DNA of 64,000 nt, taken from assembly GCA_031260665.1 (NCBI GenBank), contig JAISLD010000008.1:37196-101195 (forward strand), read 5' to 3'. The notes below the pieces were generated by a model. It searched no databases. It was not told where the DNA came from and was given only the letters and a program-made list of their open reading frames with translations. The position numbers and the translations under genes were made by a program. Positions within the stretch are counted from its first letter, which is position 1. Every line of letters starts with the position of its first letter. Source of the DNA: Oscillospiraceae bacterium. GTDB lineage: Bacteria; Bacillota; Clostridia; Oscillospirales; Ruminococcaceae. Positions 1 to 8,150 of this stretch are shown in pieces.

Positions 1-41
1 AATTAAGTTTAATATGTATAAATTGTTTCAAAAAGGTTTGT

Positions 42-1430
42 ATGAACTCGTTTGATGAGATATGGAAAACCGCGTGCGAGATTGTCGATTGCTCGGCGAC
101 GGCAAAAGGCGTATGGCTCAACAACCTGCGCCCTGTTTGCCTTGCCGACAACAAAGCTGTGTTTCTTTGTGAAAACGAATTTGCGAAGAAAACGATAGAA
201 GAAAACTTCGCGGAGGTGATAGCCGACGCGATAGAGCGAACAATCGGTTTCCCCGTGAAACCCGCGTTCAAGGTTGAAAACGAACTCTCAAACGAACAGC
301 GAGTGAAGATGAATCTGCCTGTTCCTCGTATCTATGAAAAAATTGACGAACTTGAGGACGACGAGGAGATGACCGAGAAGCTCCGCAGAGCGGAGAACGC
401 CGGCATATACAAATACACGTTCGATACGTTTATCACAGGGGAGAGCAACCGACTCGCTTATTCCGCCTGCAAGTCAATCGCTCAAGGGAAAACGGGTACA
501 TACAATCCGCTGTACATCTACAGCGAACCCGGACTTGGAAAGACGCACCTCCTAAAAGCCGTTGTTGATGAACTGAAAGCGAACTTTCCGTCAATGCGGA
601 TAGTTTTTGTGTCGAGTGAGAACTTTGTCGGCGAGTACGTCAGCTCAGTCAAAAACGGCCGAACCACCGAGTTTCGCGACAAATACCGCAACACCGACAT
701 TCTGCTGGTTGACGATGTGCAGTTTCTCGCGGGAAAGAAAGAATCGCAGTCGGAACTTTTCTTCACGTTTAATGAACTGCAAGACAAGGGCAAGCAGACG
801 ATATTCACAAGCGACAGACCGCCGAAAGAGATTCTCGATATAGAGGTGCGGCTTCGCACACGGTTTGAATGGGGGCTTTTAGCTGATATCGGGTTGCCCG
901 AGTTTGAAACACGGCTTGCTATCGTCAAACGAAAAGCGGAGCTGATAGGTTTTGTTATCCCAAACCACATAATGGAAGTGTTGGCCGACAAGCTGAAAGA
1001 CAACATTCGGCAGATAGAAGGCGCGGTTATCAAGCTGCACGCTCTTTGCTCAATCACGGGGCTGGCAAGTCCGTCAATGACACAGGCGCAGAACGTCATT
1101 CGTGAGGTGATGAGCGAAAAGGTTGACGTTCCGTTGACGGTTGAGAAGATAACGGGAGAGATAGCGGCAATCTATGGCGTGTCACGCGAGGAAATCCGCG
1201 GAACAAACCGTGCCGCCAACGTGTCAACAGCAAGGCAAATCGCTATCTATGTGGTTCACAGGTTGACGGGGCTTAGTTACGTTGAGATAGGCAAAGAGTT
1301 TTCGGGGCGTGACCACTCCACGGTGGTCTATGCCATATCGAAAGTGAAAAAGAAGATTAACGAGGACGCGGCGTTTCGTGCCACAATCGAGGACATCGTT
1401 CGCAACATCGGGAATCTCGGCAGTTTATAA
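42..1430 (+). CDS. dnaA: Chromosomal replication initiator DnaA
   Basis: Binds DnaA boxes at oriC as an ATP-dependent filament, opens the duplex and helps load the helicase. The 462 residues show the usual layout: N-terminal domain I (about 1-85), a short acidic linker, the AAA+ domain with Walker A GLGKTH near 164-169 and Walker B LLVDDVQF near 221-228, then the DNA-binding domain with the signature GRDHSTVVYA near 422-431. The residues just before the Walker A are SEP rather than the more common GGV. A purine-rich AAAAGG lies just upstream of the ATG. Only 41 bases of upstream DNA are visible, so oriC cannot be judged. The next gene is nnr, 8 bases away, not dnaN as in most Bacillota. Confidence 0.98.
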   Translation: MNSFDEIWKTACEIVDCSATAKGVWLNNLRPVCLADNKAVFLCENEFAKKTIEENFAEVIADAIERTIGFPVKPAFKVENELSNEQRVKMNLPVPRIYEKIDELEDDEEMTEKLRRAENAGIYKYTFDTFITGESNRLAYSACKSIAQGKTGTYNPLYIYSEPGLGKTHLLKAVVDELKANFPSMRIVFVSSENFVGEYVSSVKNGRTTEFRDKYRNTDILLVDDVQFLAGKKESQSELFFTFNELQDKGKQTIFTSDRPPKEILDIEVRLRTRFEWGLLADIGLPEFETRLAIVKRKAELIGFVIPNHIMEVLADKLKDNIRQIEGAVIKLHALCSITGLASPSMTQAQNVIREVMSEKVDVPLTVEKITGEIAAIYGVSREEIRGTNRAANVSTARQIAIYVVHRLTGLSYVEIGKEFSGRDHSTVVYAISKVKKKINEDAAFRATIEDIVRNIGNLGSL

Positions 1431-1438
1431 GGTTTGAA

Positions 1439-2971
1439 ATGAGATACGTAGTAACGGCAGAACAAATGAAAATCGCTGAACTTAACGCCGAGATGCTCGG
1501 CGTTTCGGCGTTTTCGCTTATGGAGCGAGCAGGCGAGGCGACCGCCGACATAATCGAGCGGCGACTCGGCGGTGTTGCGGGCGGACGCGCCGTCATTCTT
1601 TGTGGTCGCGGCAACAACGGCGGCGACGGAATTGCTCTCGGTGCGTCGCTTGTGGAGCGAGATATGTCGGTTACTGCTGTGTTCGTGAACGGAGAGCCGT
1701 CAAGTGAAACTGCTTTACAGTGCTTTGACAAGTACTGCGTGCAGCACAAAACCTTTACGCGAATGAATTATCGTGGTCGCGAACATGTTGTGCGCGACCT
1801 TTTGGCGGAAGCGGACATCATCTGTGAATGTGTTTGCGGTACGGGGTTTCGTGGTTCACAGATAGAACCGTATCTCTCCGAACTCTTTTCTTATGTGAGA
1901 TTTGAGTGTGTAAATGCACTTAGGTTGTCGATCGACCTGCCGTGTGGCGTGACGACAAACGACGGTCAGATTGTTCGCGGTGCGTTTCAACCTGATTTGG
2001 TTGTCAGCCTCGGTGGTGTAAAGCTTGGCGCATTGTCACACCGTGCTTTTCAGTTTTGCGGCGAGATTCTCTATGCCGACATCGGTATCCCTGCTGAGTG
2101 TTACACCGAGTATGCCGCGCTTTTCACTACCGACGAGGTGCTTGACTGGTTCCCAAAGCGAACGGTTGCTTCGCATAAAGGCACGTTCGGCAGGCTGCTG
2201 AACATTGCGGGCAGTGTGAACTATCCCGGTGCTGCGGTGCTGTCAACCAAAGGGGCTTTGCGGTCGGGTGTTGGTGTGATGGTGCTGTGTTCCGCACCGA
2301 GTGTTCTTGCGGCGGCTGCGGTGTCAACCCCCGAAGCTGTACAGCTGCCGATACTGCAAAACGGCAAGTTCTCGACTGACAATCAACTTGAGTTGACAGA
2401 GCAACTCGACAAAGCGACTGCGGTGTCAATCGGGTGTGGACTCGGCACATCGGCTACCGCGAAGCGTGTCGTAAACTTTGTCCTTAAAAACGCGAAAACC
2501 CCGATTATTTTAGACGCGGACGGAATAAATCTGGTTTCGGACAATATAAATAGCTTAAAGAACGGCAAACCCTTGCTTCTCACGCCGCACCCGGGCGAGT
2601 TCTCGCGGCTGACGGGGCTGGGAATCGAGGATATTCAAGCGGACAGGGTTGGGCACGCAAGGCGTTTCGCGATGAAACACGGCGTTCATCTGCTCCTCAA
2701 AGGCGCGAGGACTGTGATTGCGGCGGCTGACGGCAGAGCGGCGGTGGTCAGCTCGGGTTGCGCCGCGTTGGCGCGTGGAGGAAGCGGCGATGTTCTCACC
2801 GGGATAATCGGCGCACTTGCGGCAGGCGGGGTGCCGCTGTTTGAGGCGGCAATGCTTGGGGCGCACGTCCACGGGCTTGCGGCTGACAAGCTGACCGAGC
2901 AACTCTCCTCGTTTGGCGTGCTGCCGTCTGATGTCGCGGAGTTTTTGCCATTCATACGAGCGGGGCTGTAA
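1439..2971 (+). CDS. nnr: Bifunctional NAD(P)H-hydrate repair enzyme (epimerase/ADP-dependent dehydratase)
   Basis: Repairs hydrated NADH and NADPH. The N-terminal YjeF_N half (about 1-215) epimerises the hydrate; the C-terminal ribokinase-like half uses ADP to dehydrate the S form. The sequence shows GRGNNGGDGI near residue 57 in the first half and GGSGDVLTG near residue 446 in the second, the usual nucleotide/substrate loop. The length of 510 is normal for the fused form. It starts 8 bases after dnaA, so the two are probably cotranscribed. The transcript probably ends at the hairpin at 2986-3015. Confidence 0.95.
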   Translation: MRYVVTAEQMKIAELNAEMLGVSAFSLMERAGEATADIIERRLGGVAGGRAVILCGRGNNGGDGIALGASLVERDMSVTAVFVNGEPSSETALQCFDKYCVQHKTFTRMNYRGREHVVRDLLAEADIICECVCGTGFRGSQIEPYLSELFSYVRFECVNALRLSIDLPCGVTTNDGQIVRGAFQPDLVVSLGGVKLGALSHRAFQFCGEILYADIGIPAECYTEYAALFTTDEVLDWFPKRTVASHKGTFGRLLNIAGSVNYPGAAVLSTKGALRSGVGVMVLCSAPSVLAAAAVSTPEAVQLPILQNGKFSTDNQLELTEQLDKATAVSIGCGLGTSATAKRVVNFVLKNAKTPIILDADGINLVSDNINSLKNGKPLLLTPHPGEFSRLTGLGIEDIQADRVGHARRFAMKHGVHLLLKGARTVIAAADGRAAVVSSGCAALARGGSGDVLTGIIGALAAGGVPLFEAAMLGAHVHGLAADKLTEQLSSFGVLPSDVAEFLPFIRAGL

Positions 2972-2985
2972 ACATAGATACGTTT

Positions 2986-3015
2986 ACACCTCGTAATTCT
3001 TGCGAGGTGTTTTTT
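2986..3015 (+). terminator. Intrinsic terminator that overlaps a ribosome-binding site
   Basis: The arms ACACCTCG and CGAGGTGT enclose a short loop and are followed by six T residues, a standard rho-independent terminator for nnr. The ATG of the lipoprotein gene follows the T run directly at 3016. GAGGTG in the 3' arm (3004-3009) is also the only Shine-Dalgarno-like sequence for that gene. Confidence 0.75.
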
Positions 3016-3552
3016 ATGTTCAAAAAAGTGGCTGTCTTGGTGTCAACCTGTTTTGGTTTAGTGCTTATGTCCTCTTGTGCTGTTATGCCGTTTGCCCCCT
3101 CGCTTGATAAGTCGTGGGAGTTCTCGGCTGTGATTGATGAGCAAGGCGAGCAAATTGAAGCGACCTTGATTCGCAAAGCCGACGGGGTGTGGGACGCCGT
3201 GTTTTCCGCGCCTGAAACGCTTGACGGCACGCGAATGACGGTGAAAAGCGGCGAAGTTGCGATGAGCAGGGGAGATGTGGCTGTCACGTTGCCCGCGAAC
3301 ATCGAGGGTGTAATCCTCAAAGCGTTTACAGCGTTTGACAAGGCGGCGCGTGGTGAAACGAACGCCGTCAAACCGGGAAAAGAGGACATTATATACATCG
3401 GCGACGGGTACACATTGACAGCCGAACGCGGCACGGGTGTGCCGATAAAGCTCACACTCGACCGTGCCGTCATTGACTATAAATCTGCAAAGGTTTACAC
3501 CTACGACGAGCCTGCTGAAACAAACGTACAGCCGACAGACGTGACGTTTTGA
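3016..3552 (+). CDS. Predicted lipoprotein of unknown function
   Basis: 178 residues with a lipoprotein signal: Lys-Lys near the start, a hydrophobic core, and a lipobox ending LMSSC with the acylated Cys at 21. It is therefore likely to be anchored outside the cell membrane. The rest is a soluble, mostly beta-looking domain with no motif I recognise. The start is taken as the ATG at 3016; an in-frame GTG at 3007 would only add MFF and lies in the terminator arm. It is followed by a terminator at 3622-3653. The presence of a protein gene is fairly sure, the function is unknown. Confidence 0.75.
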   Translation: MFKKVAVLVSTCFGLVLMSSCAVMPFAPSLDKSWEFSAVIDEQGEQIEATLIRKADGVWDAVFSAPETLDGTRMTVKSGEVAMSRGDVAVTLPANIEGVILKAFTAFDKAARGETNAVKPGKEDIIYIGDGYTLTAERGTGVPIKLTLDRAVIDYKSAKVYTYDEPAETNVQPTDVTF

Positions 3553-3621
3553 CGTAGATATTATTATAAAAACATCTGAGTAATAAGCTATTTGTGTTAT
3601 TTAATCGGTATTTATAAAATT

Positions 3622-3653
3622 AAACACCTTTTCTTATGGGAGAGGTGTTTTTT
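3622..3653 (+). terminator. Intrinsic terminator after the lipoprotein gene
   Basis: Arms AAACACCT and AGGTGTTT enclose a loop and are followed by a T run. It lies between the lipoprotein gene and the hydrolase gene, both on the + strand. Confidence 0.7.
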
Positions 3654-3704
3654 GCTGAAACTTGGTTAAACTAAACATATCATTCAAACAAAGGAGCTAA
3701 CACA

Positions 3705-4331
3705 ATGAGAAACTTCAGCGACATTTTGCTTGACCCTGCCGAAACCGCAATCGTCATCGTTGACCACCAACCGCAGATGTACTTTGGCGTTGAGAGCGCG
3801 CCGCGTGCCGTGATTCTGAAAAACATCGTTGCCCTTGCCAAAACCGCGCAAGTGTTTGGCGTGCCTTGCGTGCTGACGACAGTCGCCGAAAAAGAGTTTT
3901 CGGGACTTCTGTTGTCGAAAATCCAGTCGGTCTATCCCGGTGTTGTGCCGATAAACCGCACGTCTATCAACGCGTGGGAGGACCAGAACCTGAAGAAAGC
4001 GGTACTCGGCACACGAAAGAAGAACATTCTTTTCGCGGGGCTGTGGACCGAGGCCTGCGTGACTTTCCCCGCGTTGTCGGCAAAAAGCGAGGGGCACAAC
4101 GTCTATGTCGTGACCGACGCGTGTGGCGGCGCGACAAGAGAAGCGCACGATATGGCGGTTTCTCGTATGACGCAGCAGGGCGTAATCCCGGTGACGTGGC
4201 AGCAAGTGCTTCTTGAATTCCAACGCGATTGGAACAACAAAGACACCTACAACGCGGTTATGGGAGTGGTGCAAGAGTTTTCGGGGGCGTATGGTATCGG
4301 TGTGGAGTACGCGAACACGATGCTGCAGTAG
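3705..4331 (+). CDS. Isochorismatase-family hydrolase (YcaC-like)
   Basis: A cysteine hydrolase of the isochorismatase fold, 208 residues, most like the YcaC group whose natural substrate is not settled. The fold's catalytic set is visible: Asp in VIVDHQPQM near residue 22, and the nucleophile Cys in LWTEACVTFPA near residue 118. GGATREAHD near 143-151 is also typical. It carries its own ribosome-binding site AAGGAG and stands between two terminators, so it is probably a single-gene unit. Confidence 0.85.
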   Translation: MRNFSDILLDPAETAIVIVDHQPQMYFGVESAPRAVILKNIVALAKTAQVFGVPCVLTTVAEKEFSGLLLSKIQSVYPGVVPINRTSINAWEDQNLKKAVLGTRKKNILFAGLWTEACVTFPALSAKSEGHNVYVVTDACGGATREAHDMAVSRMTQQGVIPVTWQQVLLEFQRDWNNKDTYNAVMGVVQEFSGAYGIGVEYANTMLQ

Positions 4332-4361
4332 CACACATCGCTTATTCGGTTAAATCAAAAC

Positions 4362-4387
4362 GCACCTCTCCTGCAATAGAGAGGTGC
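4362..4387. terminator. Bidirectional intrinsic terminator
   Basis: Arms GCACCTCTC and GAGAGGTGC are flanked by T-rich sequence on the right and A-rich sequence on the left. It can therefore stop both the hydrolase gene (+) and the convergent ylmC gene (-), which ends at 4398. Confidence 0.75.
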
Positions 4388-4397
4388 TTTTATTTTG

Positions 4398-4661
4398 TTA
4401 TCTCGGCTTTTTATTCGGTGGCTGAACCTCACAGGTGACAAGAATCGTATCCTCACCGATAACCTCTATCTCTTCCCACGCGATTGCGGTGTCCTCGCCG
4501 CGACCGAACAAACCGAAGAACTTCCCGCGACCACGCACAAGCAGCTTGCAGACTCTCGCGGTGTAAACATCGAACTCAATGTCGTCGGGGAAGCCGAGTT
4601 TCGCTCCGTTTTTGATGTTGATTATCTCTTTGTATTTCAGGTCGTCGAAACTGCAGAGCAT
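4398..4661 (-). CDS. YlmC/YmxH family PRC-barrel protein
   Basis: 87 residues matching the small PRC-barrel family named YlmC/YmxH, found in spore-forming Bacillota and linked to sporulation by phylogeny and expression; its biochemical role is not known. Recognised features are KEIINIKNGAKLG near the N-terminus, the GRGKFFGLFGR stretch, and the closing IGEDTILV. A GAGGT ribosome-binding site precedes the ATG. It is monocistronic and convergent with the hydrolase gene. Confidence 0.85.
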   Translation of the reverse strand: MLCSFDDLKYKEIINIKNGAKLGFPDDIEFDVYTARVCKLLVRGRGKFFGLFGRGEDTAIAWEEIEVIGEDTILVTCEVQPPNKKPR

Positions 4662-4707
4662 AACGCTACCTCGTAAGCCTACTTAATGCTGATTGAATAA
4701 TTATTTT

Positions 4708-4739
4708 GTGTTCTTCCCCCCACAAAAGGGGGAGAACAC
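4708..4739. repeat. C5/G5 hairpin, copy 1
   Basis: The outer stem GTGTTC/GAACAC and core CCCCC/GGGGG enclose a short A-rich loop. Three similar hairpins with different outer stems that still pair occur at 7538, 21681 and 61128. Confidence 0.7.
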
Positions 4740-4753
4740 AGCTTTTAATTGTT

Positions 4754-4924
4754 TATAGTAGGTTAAATTAAAAACGCTAAAGCGTTTTTGCAGTCGCTTT
4801 TAGCGACTGCCGCGCCTACGGCGCGGATTTACCCGTCCTGATACGCCAGTGCGCGGCAAAGCCGCGCCGCCGCTTCGCGGCGAAAACTCAAAACACTTTA
4901 GTGTTTTGAGTTTAATTGGCTATA
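4754..4924. repeat. Interspersed palindromic element, copy A (full length)
   Basis: This 171-bp unit begins TATAGTAGGTTAAA and ends AGTTTAATTGGCTATA, imperfect terminal inverted repeats. Inside it, in order, are a CGC/GCG hairpin, a GCAGTCGC/GCGACTGC hairpin, CCGCGCC/GGCGCGG, GCGCGGC/GCCGCGC, CGCCGC/GCGGCG and a final CAC/GTG hairpin. The copy at 60931-61101 has the same length and order. No open reading frame is carried. Confidence 0.8.
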
Positions 4925-4993
4925 TAATATATTCAAGCAAAAGTTCGTCCGATAACTGCGGACGCTTGTTTGTTGATGATTGAAACACATATC

Positions 4994-5098
4994 CCGACGG
5001 TCATACCCCTCGGGTTGGTGCCCGACAGGTAATAAGCTGATTGCCCATACGCCCCAACTTAAAAAATACTTTGTATTTTTTAAGTTAAACGGCTATAT
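4994..5098. repeat. Composite of repeat family 2 and a partial end of the interspersed element (copy B)
   Basis: It begins with the family-2 motif GGTCATACCCCTCGGG, followed by GCCCGACAGG. It ends with a long A/T hairpin closed by TAC/GTA and the element end AAGTTAAACGGCTATA. Together with 4662-4993 it fills the gap between ylmC and the cupin regulator; no gene is seen there. Confidence 0.6.
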
Positions 5099-5140
5099 CA
5101 ACGCGTCGCCTTTCACCTTATTGTCTCTCGGGCACCAAGC

Positions 5141-5169
5141 TTTACAAGTATTATCAAATATGTTATAAT
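5141..5169 (+). promoter_or_regulatory. Sigma-A-type promoter for the cupin regulator operon
   Basis: TTTACA (5141-5146), a 17-bp spacer and a perfect TATAAT (5164-5169). Predicted transcription start is near 5176, giving a leader of about 65 bases. Confidence 0.75.
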
Positions 5170-5184
5170 TAAAATGTATACTTT

Positions 5185-5201
5185 GACGCGGACAACGCGT
5201 C
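5185..5201. promoter_or_regulatory. Candidate operator, inverted repeat
   Basis: GACGCG, a 5-base spacer and CGCGTC, flanked by TATAC-type sequences on both sides. It lies about 9-25 bases after the predicted start of the transcript for the cupin-type regulator, a usual place for autoregulation. That it is an operator is inferred from symmetry and position. Confidence 0.45.
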
Positions 5202-5240
5202 ATATACTAAACACATAGGTATACAAAGAAAGGAAACGGT

Positions 5241-5813
5241 ATGAAATACGACATCACAGAGATAGGGCGTCGCTTGAAAGAAACGCGCGAGTATCTTGAC
5301 GTTTCGCCTCAAGAAATGGCGGACAAGCTGCGAATTAGTCAGACAGAGTATCTGGCGGCGGAATCAACGCCTGATGCGCTGTCGCTTTCAACACTGTACG
5401 AATGTGCCGAAGTCCTCGGCGTCGAGTTGGTCGAGCTGCTTACGGGGGAACAACCGCGGTTAAGCAAGTTCTCGCTGGTCAAAAACGGCGAGGGTTTCCC
5501 GATGAAACGGCGTGAGGGTTTCTCTTATCAGCACTTGGCACATCTGTTTACCCATAAGAAAATCGAACCGCTTAAAGTCGTGTCGCCTGCCCTGCAGGAC
5601 GCCGAAACAAAGCCGCTTCATATGTCAAGCCACGACGGACAAGAGTGGGACTATATCTTGACGGGGAAACTGCGCTTTGCGATAGGTGAGGAGGAAAACC
5701 TCCGTGAAGTTGTGCTTGAACCGGGAGACAGCGTTTATTACGACAGCAAGAACCCACACGGTATGGTCGCAATCGGCGGCGAAGCCTGCGAGTTTTTGGC
5801 TGTGCTAATCTAA
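5241..5813 (+). CDS. Helix-turn-helix regulator with C-terminal cupin domain
   Basis: 190 residues: an XRE-type helix-turn-helix (about 5-65, with SPQEMADKLRISQTEY as the recognition region) followed by a small cupin barrel (about 110-188) with HMSSHDGQEWDYILTGKL and ending in NPHGM. Such proteins usually sense a small molecule through the cupin. It is preceded by a strong promoter and a possible operator, and it is only 19 bases upstream of the acyl-CoA synthetase gene. It is likely to control that gene in response to the acid or CoA ester the enzyme handles; this is inference from context. Confidence 0.88.
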   Translation: MKYDITEIGRRLKETREYLDVSPQEMADKLRISQTEYLAAESTPDALSLSTLYECAEVLGVELVELLTGEQPRLSKFSLVKNGEGFPMKRREGFSYQHLAHLFTHKKIEPLKVVSPALQDAETKPLHMSSHDGQEWDYILTGKLRFAIGEEENLREVVLEPGDSVYYDSKNPHGMVAIGGEACEFLAVLI

Positions 5814-5832
5814 CTACAAAGGAAATTATACA

Positions 5833-7509
5833 ATGAGATTCAATACAATTGCCGAATATCACGAAAACTTTGTTGATGTCGGCTTTGACAGGCGCGGCGT
5901 GTTCTCGTCGATGAAGATAACCGCACCCGATAACTTTAACTTCGCGTATGACATAATAGACAAATTCGCGGAGATGGAACCCAACAGACCGGCACTCGTT
6001 TGGACAAACGGCGCTGACGAACGACGATTCACTTACGGCGACTTGTCGCGGCTGTCAAACCAAGCGGCTAACCTTTTCGCGGCGGAGGGGATAAAAAAAG
6101 GCGACAAGGTTATGCTGGTGCTGAAGCGGCACTATCAGTTTTGGTTTGCTCTGCTTGGTTTGATGAAACTCGGCGCGGTCGCGATACCCGCGACTCATTT
6201 GCTGACCGAGAAAGACTTTTCGTATCGCTTCAAGAACGCGGAGGTCGTGGGGATTGTCGCAACAGGGGCGAATCCCGAAGTCGCCGAGTATGTCGACTTG
6301 GCTGAAAAAGAACTCGGCGTGTCGCTGAAAGCAAAGCTAATCGCCAACGGTGAAGTGAAGCAAGCAGGTTGGAAAAATTTTGACGAACTGATTGACAGTC
6401 AGCCCGACACCTTTCAGCGAGTGGAGAACACGGCCGACGATATGGTGCTGCTCTACTTCACGAGCGGCACGACAGGCTATCCCAAGATGGTGACGCACGG
6501 TCACCGCTATTCGCTGTCGCACCTGCAATCGGGAATGTGGCAGAACCTGCAACCCGACAGCCTCCATCTCACGATTGCCGACACGGGTTGGGCGAAAGCC
6601 GTGTGGGGCAAGTTTTTCCCGCAGTTTTTGTTTGGGGCGCAAGTCTTTGTTTATGACTTTGAGAGATTTGTTGCTGAAGATATACTGCGAGTAATAGAAA
6701 AGTTCAAGGTTACGTCTTTTTGTGCGCCGCCCACGATGTATCGGTTCTTCATTCAAGAGGATTTGAGCAAGTACGACTTGTCGGCACTGAAGTACACCAC
6801 GACAGCAGGGGAGGCGCTTAACCCCGAGGTCTTTGAGAAGTGGAAGAAGCAGACAGGCAAGATGATAATGGAGGGCTTCGGTCAAACCGAGACCGTCATT
6901 ATGCTTGCCAATCTCCCCGGCACAACGCCAAAGCCCGGTTCACTCGGCAAGCCGCTGCCACTTTACAACATAGACTTGGTTGACGCGGACGGCAACTCGG
7001 TGAAAGATGGTGAAAACGGCGAGATAATCATGAGAGAAACAGGAAACGGGAGAAAAAGCGACGGATTCACCCCGGGGTATTACAAGAACAGCGAGATGGA
7101 CGACAAACTGTGGGAAGGCGGCGTGTTCCACACGGGCGATGTGGCTTGGCGAGATGAGGACGGGTTCTACTGGTATGTCGGCCGCAACGACGACGTTATC
7201 AAGTCGTCGGGATACCGAATCGGACCGTTTGAAGTGGAGAGCGTGCTTATGACGCACCCTGCCGTGCTTGAGTGTGCGGTCACAGGCGCGGACGACCCTG
7301 TACGCGGCAAAGTCGTCAAGGCAACGATTATCCTCACAAAGGGATACGCACCCTCGCCCGAACTCGCGAAAGAACTGCAAGCTCACGTCAAGAAGAACAC
7401 CGCTCCTTATAAGTATCCGCGTATCGTTCAGTTTGTTGACGAACTGCCCAAGACAATAAGCGGCAAGATAAAACGCGCGGAGATAAGAGAACGCGACAAC
7501 TCTAACTGA
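5833..7509 (+). CDS. AMP-forming acyl-CoA synthetase (ANL superfamily)
   Basis: Activates a carboxylic acid with ATP to the adenylate and then to the CoA thioester. The family signatures are all present: the phosphate-binding loop YFTSGTTGYPKMV near 217, GFGQTE near 347, GDVAWRDEDGFYW with YVGRNDDVIKSSGYRIGP near 435-455, and the C-terminal catalytic Lys in PKTISGKIKR near 546. Length (558) and layout resemble medium-chain or acetate-like synthetases, but the substrate cannot be read from the sequence. Cotranscribed with the cupin regulator. Confidence 0.92.
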   Translation: MRFNTIAEYHENFVDVGFDRRGVFSSMKITAPDNFNFAYDIIDKFAEMEPNRPALVWTNGADERRFTYGDLSRLSNQAANLFAAEGIKKGDKVMLVLKRHYQFWFALLGLMKLGAVAIPATHLLTEKDFSYRFKNAEVVGIVATGANPEVAEYVDLAEKELGVSLKAKLIANGEVKQAGWKNFDELIDSQPDTFQRVENTADDMVLLYFTSGTTGYPKMVTHGHRYSLSHLQSGMWQNLQPDSLHLTIADTGWAKAVWGKFFPQFLFGAQVFVYDFERFVAEDILRVIEKFKVTSFCAPPTMYRFFIQEDLSKYDLSALKYTTTAGEALNPEVFEKWKKQTGKMIMEGFGQTETVIMLANLPGTTPKPGSLGKPLPLYNIDLVDADGNSVKDGENGEIIMRETGNGRKSDGFTPGYYKNSEMDDKLWEGGVFHTGDVAWRDEDGFYWYVGRNDDVIKSSGYRIGPFEVESVLMTHPAVLECAVTGADDPVRGKVVKATIILTKGYAPSPELAKELQAHVKKNTAPYKYPRIVQFVDELPKTISGKIKRAEIRERDNSN

Positions 7510-7537
7510 TGTTTGCCTTGTCGGCAAGAAAAGAAAC

Positions 7538-7575
7538 AGTGTGCTTTCCCCCGCGTGGGTGGGGGAGAGTACACT
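7538..7575. repeat. C5/G5 hairpin, copy 2
   Basis: The stem AGTGT...ACACT closes CTTTCCCCC/GGGGGAGAG. It lies between the synthetase gene and the YcxB-like gene and is related to the hairpins at 4708, 21681 and 61128. Confidence 0.65.
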
Positions 7576-7606
7576 GAATGGTTACTTACATTTATAACGA
7601 GAACTT

Positions 7607-8119
7607 ATGACAATTACATACGACAACACAGACGCGGAATATATATTGGGATACCGAATCTTCTACAACAAGTTTGGCTGGCGGTCAAAGGTCTTTGCGG
7701 GTGTGTTTATCCTTGCGGCGGCTCTTGGCGTCAATATGGTGGTCGTTTCGGGGTTCAGCAGCCTGTACGGCTACTTGCTCGTGGGAATCGGCGGCTTTAT
7801 GGCGATACAGCGGCTGATGACACCGCGAACAATGGCGAAGAAACTGCGCCTTTATTTAGCGGAGATGCCGAAAGAAACCTACTCGCTTTCACTTCAAGAA
7901 CAGCGGTTTGTGATTACGACAAATTTTGAAAACACGGAAAAGCCGCCGCATATCGACACCGTGTCTTACACGACAGAGCAAGTTGACGTGGTGGTGAAAG
8001 AGGAACTATACTTGTTTGTCGTCAACCGCAAGGTGCTGTACAGCGTGCCGAAACGCTGCTTGACCGAAGAACAAGTAGCCTCACTTGACGAATATTTGAA
8101 AGATAAGGCATTGATATGA
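7607..8119 (+). CDS. YcxB-like membrane protein
   Basis: 170 residues with two predicted membrane segments (about 26-45 and 49-66) followed by a cytosolic domain resembling the YcxB C-terminal domain (about 90-160), recognisable by its position and the VPKRCLTEEQ stretch. The function of this family is not known. The ribosome-binding site is weak (GAGAA). It is placed between the synthetase and malic enzyme genes on the same strand. Confidence 0.7.
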   Translation: MTITYDNTDAEYILGYRIFYNKFGWRSKVFAGVFILAAALGVNMVVVSGFSSLYGYLLVGIGGFMAIQRLMTPRTMAKKLRLYLAEMPKETYSLSLQEQRFVITTNFENTEKPPHIDTVSYTTEQVDVVVKEELYLFVVNRKVLYSVPKRCLTEEQVASLDEYLKDKALI

Positions 8120-8150
8120 CGTTTAACTCGTTAAAGGAGCATATATTACG

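Noticed and set aside
4395-4676. 93-codon + strand ORF over ylmC
   Set aside because: Shadow of the ylmC gene on the other strand; it has no family resemblance.
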